Assembly: GCA_017479675.1 (NCBI GenBank)
Contig: JAFVBX010000039.1
Coordinates: 1 to 47,822, forward strand
Direction: 5' to 3'
DNA length: 47,822 bases
Source: Prevotella sp.
GTDB taxonomy: Bacteria > Bacteroidota > Bacteroidia > Bacteroidales > Bacteroidaceae
This document shows, piece by piece, positions 35,576 through 43,767 of the stretch. A program made the translations under genes and the position numbers. The notes beneath the pieces were generated by a model. The model had not been told where the DNA came from and did not search any database. It saw only the letters and a list, made by a program, of their open reading frames with translations. Every line of letters begins with the position of its first letter. The first letter of the stretch is position 1.

Positions 35576-35998
35576 TCAGTCGTTGCGTATCACGATGTAG
35601 CGGAACTCTGTCTGGTCAATCACCCTCACCTTGAAGCCGCGCTTCTCAAAGTCGGCTTTCATCTTGTCGTACTCCTTGGAGGCGTTCCTGTAGTTTTCCT
35701 TATACATGGTGGCACAGGTGCGGTTGGGCATGTCGAGCTCTGCTAAGTAGTTGCGGAACTGCGATGAGTAGTCCTGTCGTCCCACGAGGAAGCCGTTGGA
35801 CTTCACCAACTGTGCATTGTTCAGGATGAGGACATCGGACATATACACGGTGGAGTCGGTTGGCGACATGCCTACGGAAAAGGCATATAGCTGTGGCACT
35901 GTGCGCAGCACCTTGGACTGCTGGTTTGTCTGTGTCTCCTGTGCGCTTGCTGCCATACACATTATGGCACACGCTATCAAAACGAGGAATCTTTTCAT
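35576..35998 (-). CDS. Small secreted protein of unknown function
   Basis: A 140-residue protein with signal peptide MKRFLVLIACAIMCMAASA (cleavage before QETQ). The mature part begins with Gln/Thr-rich sequence, then alternating hydrophobic and polar segments, and ends with a basic, aromatic stretch (GFKVRVIDQTEFRYIVIRND). I recognise no family. Its start codon overlaps the sigma factor stop by 4 nt (ATGA), and the HprK-like gene follows after 12 nt, so it is produced together with both. It has two Cys (one in the signal peptide), and there is no glycine-rich or Cys-rich core that would mark a RiPP precursor. Confidence 0.75.
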   Translation of the reverse strand: MKRFLVLIACAIMCMAASAQETQTNQQSKVLRTVPQLYAFSVGMSPTDSTVYMSDVLILNNAQLVKSNGFLVGRQDYSSQFRNYLAELDMPNRTCATMYKENYRNASKEYDKMKADFEKRGFKVRVIDQTEFRYIVIRND

Positions 35999-36642
35999 TG
36001 TCTCTTCATTATGCGGCGCAGCTTGCGCTCTGCCGTCTTTCTTATTTGTCTTACACGTTCACGTTTGAGGTCCATGCGCTCTCCTATCTCTGCCATAGTC
36101 ATCTGAGCGTCGGTTCCGATGCCGTAAAAGTGCATCATGACATCGCGCTCTCGCTCGTTGAGGCTGTTCATGGCAATGGATATGGCGTAGCTCGTCTCAG
36201 CCATCTCGGCACCGTCATCGGTCATGGGCTTGCCTGCGCGTAGCATATCGCCGAAGGTGTTCTTCTGTCCGGGATGCAAGGGGGCATCGGTTGACATACG
36301 GCGAATGTCCAGTGGCTCGTCGGCTGCCGTCATAGCTTTTCTGACACTGTAGGCAGCGTAGCTGACGAAACGTGGCTCCTTGTCAGGGTCCCATCTGCGT
36401 GCTGCCACGAGCATTGCCACGTTGCCCTCGCTGATGAGATCGTTGATGCTTACCTCGCTATGCTCCGACATCTGGCGTGCCAGAGCGACGACATAACGTA
36501 GGTTTGCCGTGACGAGACGGTCAACCGCCTTTTCGTCGCCCTGCTTTATGCGGACTGCCAAAGCGCGCTCCTCATCTTCCGTGAGAGTTGGGATGCGACA
36601 TATCTCCTGCCAATAGGCGTCAAGTGTATCTATTACAGCCAT
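35995..36642 (-). CDS. Short RpoD-like sigma-70 factor lacking region 3
   Basis: A 215-residue sigma factor. Region 1.2 is about 7-34. Region 2 is clear (about 43-105: ANLRYVVALARQM, INDLISEGN, WDPDKEPRFVSYAAYSVRKAM), although the usual WWIRQ of region 2.3/2.4 is replaced by YSVRK. The sequence then jumps to STDAPLHPGQKNTFGDML (about 117-134), which corresponds to the linker before region 4 in RpoD, so most of region 3 is missing. Region 4 (about 160-212: ERERDVMMHFYGIG, MTMAEIGERMDLKRERVRQI) is intact. The gene overlaps the phospholipase D-like gene by 10 nt and the small secreted-protein gene by 4 nt. It may transcribe a special set of promoters. Confidence 0.85.
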   Translation of the reverse strand: MAVIDTLDAYWQEICRIPTLTEDEERALAVRIKQGDEKAVDRLVTANLRYVVALARQMSEHSEVSINDLISEGNVAMLVAARRWDPDKEPRFVSYAAYSVRKAMTAADEPLDIRRMSTDAPLHPGQKNTFGDMLRAGKPMTDDGAEMAETSYAISIAMNSLNERERDVMMHFYGIGTDAQMTMAEIGERMDLKRERVRQIRKTAERKLRRIMKRQ

Positions 36643-37937
36643 GGACTTAACATTTTAGAAAACCAACCATACGTCTTCTGCCCCCGTGAGCGCCATTCGT
36701 CCCACTTTTGGGGCGTTAGTATGAAGCAGTGGGGCTTCTGACGGTCGAAGTGGCGCGAGAGTTCCGCCGTGGTGTTACTATCGATGATGATGGCATTCGC
36801 CTCGTAATCCCAGTTCAGCGAACGTGCATCAAGGTTGCAACTGCCTACGGTTGACACTTTTCCATCGACCATTATTATCTTTGTGTGATGGAACCCTCCT
36901 TCATATATATATACAAGGGCTCCACGTTTCATCATCCAATGCAGGTTATAGAATGAAGCATCTGGCTCCATCGGTATGTCGCTGACTGCCGACATCATTA
37001 CCTCCACCTTGACGCCACGCTTGAGGCAGCGCTTGATGGCTTGCTTCACGGAGTGGGTAAGCGACATGTAAGGATTTATGAGCTTTATGCTGTCCTGCGC
37101 ACGGTCGAAGCATGAAATGTAGAACTGCCTCATCACCTTGTTGGTAAGGTGTGGCTCACGGTTGGCGATGCCTATCATCTTATGGTAGGCAGTGGCGGTG
37201 GTATCGAGTTTTACACCGTCAATGTAAGCATCTGGAGCCGATAGGGTGGTACCCTTGATAGGCGAACGGGTACCACGATAATACTGTGCACCGTGAACGT
37301 TCTGCCCCGTCGTCTTGTTCCACACGCGGAGGAATATCTTCTGTAGTGTGTTGACTTCGTCGCCCTCTATGCGGCAGTGCATATCGTGCCAATCGCCCAC
37401 CACCTTTGTGCCGTGGATGTAGTAGTCGGCTACGTTCATGCCTCCTGTGAATGCCACCTTGCCGTCAATGACTACAATCTTGCGATGGTCGCGGCTGAAT
37501 ACGTGGTTGAGCCAAGGGAAACCGATGGGGTCGAACTCGTAGAGTTCTATGCCTCGCTCTCTTATAGCCTTAACATGATGTTTCTTCAGCGGACGGTTGT
37601 TGGACATATTGCCAAAGGCATCGTAGAGCGCACGTACTTCGACACCCTCCTTTGCCTTCTCTGCCAGTAGGTCGAATAGGGCACTGGCTATGGAGTCGTT
37701 GCGGAAGTTGAAATACTCCAAATGTATGCTGCTGCGTGCCTGACGTATGACGGCAAACATCTCGTCGTACTTCTCCTGTCCTGGGGTGAGCAACACGAGG
37801 CTGTTGTTGTGGGAGAAGGTTATGCCTGCCTTGCGCATATCGCCAACGATAAGTGAGTCTGCCGACTGGGCACGACTCTGCGTCACGACGCAGCAAACGA
37901 AAAGCAATAAGTAAGAAGTAATAAGTCCCTGCTTCAT
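36633..37937 (-). CDS. Secreted phospholipase D / cardiolipin-synthase-like protein
   Basis: A 434-residue protein with two HKD phosphodiesterase motifs: H151-K153-D158 (HRKIVVID, followed by GGMN) and H351-K353-D358 (HTKIIMVD, followed by GSCN). This two-motif arrangement matches cardiolipin synthases. Instead of N-terminal membrane anchors there is a cleavable signal peptide (MKQGLITSYLLLFVCCVVTQSRAQ), so it should act in the periplasm or at the outer membrane. It lies 12 nt after the mscS-like gene and overlaps the sigma factor gene. Substrate not shown. Confidence 0.87.
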   Translation of the reverse strand: MKQGLITSYLLLFVCCVVTQSRAQSADSLIVGDMRKAGITFSHNNSLVLLTPGQEKYDEMFAVIRQARSSIHLEYFNFRNDSIASALFDLLAEKAKEGVEVRALYDAFGNMSNNRPLKKHHVKAIRERGIELYEFDPIGFPWLNHVFSRDHRKIVVIDGKVAFTGGMNVADYYIHGTKVVGDWHDMHCRIEGDEVNTLQKIFLRVWNKTTGQNVHGAQYYRGTRSPIKGTTLSAPDAYIDGVKLDTTATAYHKMIGIANREPHLTNKVMRQFYISCFDRAQDSIKLINPYMSLTHSVKQAIKRCLKRGVKVEVMMSAVSDIPMEPDASFYNLHWMMKRGALVYIYEGGFHHTKIIMVDGKVSTVGSCNLDARSLNWDYEANAIIIDSNTTAELSRHFDRQKPHCFILTPQKWDEWRSRGQKTYGWFSKMLSPWL

Positions 37938-37949
37938 AACTTTTAACCC

Positions 37950-40304
37950 TTAACTCCTGATATGCACATCCGTCTGTGGGAACGGTATCTCGATGTTGTT
38001 GGCATTGAGCGTATCATATATAGCCTCGAGAATGATGCCGTCGTCGCCATACTGCGTGAAGACGTTTACCCATACCGTGACTTTCAGCACGAGAGCTGAG
38101 TCGCCCAGTTCCTTGAGCACAACATTGACACCCTTACGCTTGTTGACGCAGTCAAGCTTGAGCACTGCATCCTTGATGACCTCACGCGCTTTCTTGACAT
38201 CGGTGCCGTAAGCCACGCCTACATCGAGCACATGGAGTTCGTAGCCGTGGTTGCGTGTCATGTTCTTATAGTTCTTAGTGAAGAGCTGCGAGTTCTGGAA
38301 CGCTATGACGGAGCCGTCAACGGTGTTTATCATCGTAGAGGTGTATGAGATACTGTCAACAGTACCGCGGATGCCGTCGCACACTATGAGGTCGCCAATC
38401 TTTATGCGTCCCATCATGAGCGAGATGCCGTAGTAGATATTCTCCAATATGTCTTTTGATGCAAAGCCGATACCAGTTGACAGACCGCCGGAAATAACCA
38501 CGAGCCACGTATTGGACACATGGAACATAGCCATAGCGATAAGGAACCACAAACCCCAGATGAATATCTGCATCACGTTCTTTACCATCATAAAACGCTG
38601 CGCTGCGTTGGAAGGGTCGCGCTTCTCAAGGGCATACTTGGCAAATGCCTTGGCAGTGTGGTTGATGTAGTTGAAGATAAACCACAGTGACACCACCTGG
38701 GCAATGCCGAAGATGCTGGCAGAGAAGTTTTCTGTATCGATGAACCTGCGGGTGAAGAGCGACATGGTTAGGTCGCTGAGGTTGAACACGTCGGCAGCCC
38801 AGTACAGGCTCAGCACAACAGAGAATACTCCGCACATAGGTAGCACCACCCAATAGATGGCGCTGTGGTGCCACTTCTCGGTGATGGGCTTGTCATGCAG
38901 CCCGTTGAGCTTGGAGTATTCACGATACCAGTCACGCACACAGGTGATAGTGAGTATGCACGTAAGCTGCATGATCCACCATATAAGTATCTGGACAGAC
39001 AACAGGGTGTAGCCTACCAAGGAGCTTATCAGTGATACGATGAAGACAAGTTGTGAGATATAGGCATAGGTACGGTCGCTGACATCGATGATATCCTTAT
39101 ACTTCTTCAGCACATACCACTGCCACAAACAGCACATAAGCAGTATGGGAGGGAAGATAAGATTTACGAGGGCGTTAGGGATAAGGATGATGCGGAAGCT
39201 TATGACGATGAAGCCGTTGACTATCAGCGGCAGATAAACGAGGAAAGTACGTACGGCGGTGTCAGACTTTGCCCTGAGCAGAAGGGATATTATCACGACA
39301 CCCAACAGCCATGAATACTGCACCAACAAGCCTGCCGCCATCTGTATGAAGTTCTGGTCTGCAAGAGCCTTCACCACTCCGAGTATCAGGGCGAAGGTAA
39401 TTACCGTTGATGCCATGATGACCATAGTGCGCTTCTCCATAAACCAGTTGGCGACCTTCGCCGAGCCATAGCCTTTCTTAAACAGACGGGTGATGAGCCA
39501 GCGCACCACAAGCTGGTTGAGCATCACGGCGATGAAGCCGTAGAACAGGATGACGAGGAACAACCCCACTATCCAACGGCTGTCCCACTGCGAGCGCACT
39601 CCTTGGTTGGAGAAATATTTGTCGGCAACGCTCTCCCTGGTCTGCGAGAGGAAATAGCCGAAACGCGAAATGATAGCAGGATAGCTGTCGCCGCCATTTA
39701 CGAAGATGCTGCTTTGTATCTCGCCGTACTTCTTGTTGGCATAGTCGTTGAGGCTCTTCAGACGACTTTCCGTATTCTTATAATATGATATGTACTCCTT
39801 CAGCTGTTCGTGGTCTTCCTGCACCATGCGGCGGCTGTTGACTGCAAGGGCAAGACACACGTTACGGTCGGTCTTTGCCTGCGGCGTGAGCATCATGACA
39901 GGCATGGTCTTCAAGCAGTTTATCAGACTGTCGAAGCGTGCCACCTCATTGTCGCTCTGGTCAACATACTCCAGGAAAGGTACAATCTTTCGCTCGAAGT
40001 CGTGATACTGCTCTATAGCCTCGTGGCAGGCGTATGACAGGTCGAACACATAGCCGTCCTTCTGCGAGTATAGCATCAGAGCGTTCTGGTTGGAGCTCTG
40101 CATGGTCTCCATGAGGGTTTTGAACACCTTCTGACCTGCTGCACGCATCACGGTCTGCTTCTGCGAATAGTCGTCGTGGTATGATATCAGTTCGCTGCGC
40201 AATACGTGCAGCGTATTTTCCAGACTGTCCTCTTTCAATACCGCAGAAGAAGACAGGGAATATAGCGTGCTGAGAAAAAATATAATTACCTTAAAGTATC
40301 TCAT
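37950..40304 (-). CDS. Large mechanosensitive channel of the MscS family (MscK-like)
   Basis: A 784-residue protein. A signal peptide (MRYFKVIIFFLSTLYSLSSS) is followed by an extracytoplasmic helical region (about 25-230), about ten membrane helices, and the C-terminal MscS core (ISGGLSTGIGFASKDILENIYYG with the pore-lining helix, core GLSTGIGFASKD, then GRIKIGDLIVCDGIRGTVDSI). This layout matches MscK/YbdG-like channels that relieve osmotic stress. The ATG at 40304 was chosen because the promoter element at 40325-40332 overlaps the longer start at 40325. First gene of the ten-gene run. Confidence 0.9.
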   Translation of the reverse strand: MRYFKVIIFFLSTLYSLSSSAVLKEDSLENTLHVLRSELISYHDDYSQKQTVMRAAGQKVFKTLMETMQSSNQNALMLYSQKDGYVFDLSYACHEAIEQYHDFERKIVPFLEYVDQSDNEVARFDSLINCLKTMPVMMLTPQAKTDRNVCLALAVNSRRMVQEDHEQLKEYISYYKNTESRLKSLNDYANKKYGEIQSSIFVNGGDSYPAIISRFGYFLSQTRESVADKYFSNQGVRSQWDSRWIVGLFLVILFYGFIAVMLNQLVVRWLITRLFKKGYGSAKVANWFMEKRTMVIMASTVITFALILGVVKALADQNFIQMAAGLLVQYSWLLGVVIISLLLRAKSDTAVRTFLVYLPLIVNGFIVISFRIILIPNALVNLIFPPILLMCCLWQWYVLKKYKDIIDVSDRTYAYISQLVFIVSLISSLVGYTLLSVQILIWWIMQLTCILTITCVRDWYREYSKLNGLHDKPITEKWHHSAIYWVVLPMCGVFSVVLSLYWAADVFNLSDLTMSLFTRRFIDTENFSASIFGIAQVVSLWFIFNYINHTAKAFAKYALEKRDPSNAAQRFMMVKNVMQIFIWGLWFLIAMAMFHVSNTWLVVISGGLSTGIGFASKDILENIYYGISLMMGRIKIGDLIVCDGIRGTVDSISYTSTMINTVDGSVIAFQNSQLFTKNYKNMTRNHGYELHVLDVGVAYGTDVKKAREVIKDAVLKLDCVNKRKGVNVVLKELGDSALVLKVTVWVNVFTQYGDDGIILEAIYDTLNANNIEIPFPQTDVHIRS

Positions 40305-40324
40305 GCTGTCAAGATTTACGAGCA

Positions 40325-40332
40325 CAAAGGTA
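40325..40332 (-). promoter_or_regulatory. -7 element for the mscS-to-ispF run
   Basis: On the - strand TACCTTTG lies 20 nt before the mscS start codon. The -33 region is an A-rich run without a clear TTTG. It is the only good promoter candidate I see for the ten downstream genes. Confidence 0.55.
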
Positions 40333-40382
40333 CTTCTTTTTTTTGAAAAATCTACCCTTTATATTAAAAAACTACTAAAAAA

Positions 40383-40414
40383 TTTGCTTGTTTTAAATAT
40401 TTTGCGTACTTTTG
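40383..40414 (+). promoter_or_regulatory. Promoter of the glycogen operon
   Basis: TTTG (40383-40386), a 20-nt spacer and TACTTTTG (40407-40414), about 50 nt before the GH133 start codon. It is divergent from the mscS promoter. Confidence 0.8.
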
Positions 40415-40464
40415 CTACTGAAACCTAAAAATATAATAAACCAAGCCTTAGATATTGAAAAACT

Positions 40465-42405
40465 ATGAGCTATTTAAAATTTGAAAAGGCACTCATGACT
40501 AACTTGCAGGAATCCATCAAGAAGGAGGTCCTGCAGACGAGTCGTTCTGGTGCCTATGCAAGCAGCACCGTTGTTGACTGCAACACTCGTAAGTATCACG
40601 GACTGTTAGTAGTACCCATCCCCTCCATCGACAATGAGAACCATGTGCTGTTGTCATCGCTCGACGCATCGGTGATACAGCACGGTGCCGAGTTCAACCT
40701 CGGTCTGCACTTCTATCGTGGTGGCGCAGTAAGCCCTAACGGTCACAAGTACATCCGTTCCTTCGAATTTGACAAGGTGCCTACGTGGATTTACCGCGTG
40801 GGTGGCGTTATATTGAGGAAGGAAGTGATATTTGAGACCTACAACGAGAGGGTGCTCATACGCTACACCATCGACGAGGCTCACTCTCCTGTGACGCTGA
40901 GACTGAGACCTTACCTTGCCTTCCGTCGTGCCGATGAGTTGACGCATGAGAACTATCAGGCGAAGAGAGACTACAAGGAAGTAGAGAATGGTATCAAAAC
41001 GTCCATGTACGACAACTACCCGGAACTGTACATGCAGACGTCTCGCAAGAATGAGTTCGTGTTCTCTCCAAACTGGTACAAGGGATTGGAATACTACAAG
41101 GAGGCAGAGCGCGGCTATGAGTGCGTAGAGGATTTGTATGTGCCAGGCTACTTCGACATCAACATGAAGAAAGGCGAGGAAGTTATCTTTGCCGCTTCAC
41201 TGTCTCGTACAAGACCTTCGTCACTGAAGAAGCTGTTCAACGACGAGGTGGCTGACCGCATTCCTCGCGACAACTTCTACCATTCCTTGGTAAACGCAGC
41301 ACTGCAGCTGCACTACCGCCAAGGTGATGAGAGATACATCCTTGCAGGTATTCCTTGGTTTAAGGTTCGTGCGCGCGACACCTTCATTTCTCTGCCGGGA
41401 CTTACCCTTGCCACTGATGACGATGAGTACTTCGCATCATGTATGAAGACTGCCACAAAGGCGCTCAACGAGTTCATGACAGGCAAGCCTCTCTCTGTCT
41501 CCATCTATGAGATAGAGCAGCCTGACGTGATGCTGTGGGCTATATGGTGCATACAGCAATATGCCAAGAAGTGGGGCATTGAGAAATGCAACAAGGAGTA
41601 TGGCAAGCTCGTAGTAAACATGATAAAGTACATAGAGGCAAACAAGCATATCAACCTCCAGCTGATGAGCAACGGACTGTTGCACATAGAGGGACGCGAT
41701 ATGCCAATGACATGGATGAACAGCGTGGCGGGTGGAAAGCCTGTAGTACCACGCACTGGATATGTCGTTGAGTTTAACGCTCTGTGGTACAACGCATTGA
41801 AGTTTGGTGCAGAGATAGCTACACAGCAGAAGGACAAGGCTTTCGCAGAACACCTCGAAGCGAGTGCCGAACAGGCAAAGAAGTCTTTCCAAGAGACGTT
41901 CATCACTCCTGCAGGCTATCTCTTCGACTACAGGGAAGACGGCATAGAGGACTGGAACGTGCGTCCAAACCAGATATTTGCCGTTGCACTGGACCACTCA
42001 CCACTGGAGACAGCGCAGCAGAAGACGGTGCTCGACTTCTGTACCCGTGAGTTGCTCACTCCAAAGGGACTGCGCACGTTGTCACCGAAGAGCGGCGGCT
42101 ATAATCCAAACTACGTAGGTGCCCAGACACGACGTGACTTCGCATACCACTCAGGCACGGCATGGCCTTGGCTCGGCGGCTTCTACATGGAGGCATGCCT
42201 GAAGGTATATAAGAGGACGCGCCTCAGCTTCGTACAGCGCCAGATGGTAGGCTTCGAAGACGAGATGATGTACCACGCAACAGGTACCATTTCTGAACTG
42301 TTCGACGGCAACCCTCCATTCTCTGGACGTGGCGCTATGGCATTCTCCATGAACGTGGCAGAGATACTGCGCACCATGAAACTTATTGACAAGTATAACT
42401 ATTAA
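40465..42405 (+). CDS. Glycogen debranching enzyme (amylo-alpha-1,6-glucosidase, GH133)
   Basis: A 646-residue protein. The N-terminal beta-rich domain (about 10-250) begins with ALMTNLQESIKKEV and contains SSTVVDCNTRKYHGLL, the GDE N-terminal signature. The C-terminal (alpha/alpha)6 barrel includes GIPWFKVRARDTFISLPGL (about 295-313) and FAYHSGTAWPWLGGFYMEAC (about 558-577). It removes alpha-1,6 branches from glycogen. First gene of GH133-GT-GH57; the next gene begins 17 nt later. Confidence 0.93.
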   Translation: MSYLKFEKALMTNLQESIKKEVLQTSRSGAYASSTVVDCNTRKYHGLLVVPIPSIDNENHVLLSSLDASVIQHGAEFNLGLHFYRGGAVSPNGHKYIRSFEFDKVPTWIYRVGGVILRKEVIFETYNERVLIRYTIDEAHSPVTLRLRPYLAFRRADELTHENYQAKRDYKEVENGIKTSMYDNYPELYMQTSRKNEFVFSPNWYKGLEYYKEAERGYECVEDLYVPGYFDINMKKGEEVIFAASLSRTRPSSLKKLFNDEVADRIPRDNFYHSLVNAALQLHYRQGDERYILAGIPWFKVRARDTFISLPGLTLATDDDEYFASCMKTATKALNEFMTGKPLSVSIYEIEQPDVMLWAIWCIQQYAKKWGIEKCNKEYGKLVVNMIKYIEANKHINLQLMSNGLLHIEGRDMPMTWMNSVAGGKPVVPRTGYVVEFNALWYNALKFGAEIATQQKDKAFAEHLEASAEQAKKSFQETFITPAGYLFDYREDGIEDWNVRPNQIFAVALDHSPLETAQQKTVLDFCTRELLTPKGLRTLSPKSGGYNPNYVGAQTRRDFAYHSGTAWPWLGGFYMEACLKVYKRTRLSFVQRQMVGFEDEMMYHATGTISELFDGNPPFSGRGAMAFSMNVAEILRTMKLIDKYNY

Positions 42406-42422
42406 AAACTTAAACTCTCACT

Positions 42423-43727
42423 ATGAAAGTACTAATGTTCGGATGGGAGTTCCCTCCTAAGATATACGGCGGTCTTGCTGTAGCTTCATACGGCATCACC
42501 AAAGGCTTGTCGGCACAGGGCGATGTGGAAACTACTTTCTGTATGCCCAAGCCTACGGGTGAAGAGGAGAAATTCCTCAAAATCATTAACATGAGTCAGG
42601 TGCCTATAGCATGGCGCGACGTGCAGTATGACAACATCAAGGACCGCTTTGTGGGTCATACTGCAGAGGACTATTACCGTTTCCGCGACCATATCTATGC
42701 CGACTTCAACTACATGCAGGGACTTGACGACCTTGGATGTATGGGCTTTGCCGGTGGCTATCCTGGAAACCTGCACGATGAAATCAACAATTTCTCTATC
42801 ATTGCTGGTGTGCTGGCACGTTCAGAGCAGTTTGACCTGATACACGCCCACGACTGGCTCACCTATCCTGCTGGCGTTCATGCCAAGATGGTGTCAGGCA
42901 AGCCTCTGTGCATACACGTCCATGCTACAGACTTCGACCGCTCACGCGGAAAGGTGAACCCAACCGTGTATTCCATAGAGAAGAACGGCATGGACCACGC
43001 CGACTGTATCATGTGCGTATTGGAACTGACTCGCCAGACGGTAATCAACCAGAATCATCAGGCCCCGCGCAAGTGCGTTGCAATGCACAATGCCGTTTAT
43101 CCTCTCTCACAGGAATATCTCGACATAGTGCCTCACAAGATACCTAACGAGAAGGTGGTCACCTACCTCGGACGTATCACCATGCAGAAGGGACCTGAAT
43201 ACTTCATCGAAGCTGCCAAACTCGTACTGCAGCGTACGCAGAACATACGCTTCTGCTTCGCAGGCTCTGGCGATATGATGGCAGCGATGATAGAACTTGC
43301 AGCACAGTATGGCATAGCCGACAAGTGTCACTTCCCTGGTTTCCAGCGAGGCAAGCAGGTATATGAATGTTACAAGAACTCTGACGTCTTCGTCATGCCG
43401 TCAGTGTCTGAGCCGTTCGGCATCGCACCGCTTGAGGCTATGCAGTGTGGCTGTCCGTCTATCATTTCCAAACAGTCAGGATGCGGCGAGATACTCACCA
43501 ACGTGCTGAAGGTAGATTACTGGGATATCCACGCAATGGCTGATGCCATCTACTCCGTATGTATGAACCAAGGCTTCCACGACTACCTTGCCGAAGAAGG
43601 CATCAAGGAGGTAGCAGGAATAACATGGGAGAAGGTAGGCTTGCGCATCCGCCAGTGCTACGACCAGTTGCTCTCAAAGGGTTGGTTCGACCATGAAGAG
43701 TATCAACGCAACTATATCCCCAACTAA
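42423..43727 (+). CDS. Glycogen-synthase-like glycosyltransferase (GT4/GT5 type)
   Basis: A 434-residue GT-B glycosyltransferase. The N-terminal Rossmann half starts MKVLMFGWEFPPKIYGGLAV, with the GGLA loop and HAHDWLTYPAG. The C-terminal half has VTYLGRITMQKGPEYFIEAA, the GSGD nucleotide-binding loop and EPFGIAPLEAMQCGCP (core EPFGIAPLEAM) with the catalytic Glu. In Bacteroidales this gene between a debranching enzyme and GH57 is taken to be the glycogen synthase. Confidence 0.9.
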   Translation: MKVLMFGWEFPPKIYGGLAVASYGITKGLSAQGDVETTFCMPKPTGEEEKFLKIINMSQVPIAWRDVQYDNIKDRFVGHTAEDYYRFRDHIYADFNYMQGLDDLGCMGFAGGYPGNLHDEINNFSIIAGVLARSEQFDLIHAHDWLTYPAGVHAKMVSGKPLCIHVHATDFDRSRGKVNPTVYSIEKNGMDHADCIMCVLELTRQTVINQNHQAPRKCVAMHNAVYPLSQEYLDIVPHKIPNEKVVTYLGRITMQKGPEYFIEAAKLVLQRTQNIRFCFAGSGDMMAAMIELAAQYGIADKCHFPGFQRGKQVYECYKNSDVFVMPSVSEPFGIAPLEAMQCGCPSIISKQSGCGEILTNVLKVDYWDIHAMADAIYSVCMNQGFHDYLAEEGIKEVAGITWEKVGLRIRQCYDQLLSKGWFDHEEYQRNYIPN

Positions 43728-43730
43728 TTC

Positions 43731-43765
43731 ATAATTTAAAATTCACAATTCATAATTCACAATAG
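43731..43765. repeat. AT-rich heptamer repeats (AATTCAC/AATTCAT)
   Basis: A short run of 7-nt units (AATTCAC, AATTCAT, AATTCAC) fills the 40-nt gap between the glycosyltransferase and the GH57 gene. Confidence 0.65.
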
Positions 43766-43767
43766 AT

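Noticed and set aside
35576..35998. Secreted 140-residue protein as the RiPP precursor
   Set aside because: It has a Sec signal peptide and a normal globular composition, with no short core rich in Cys, Gly, Ser or Thr.
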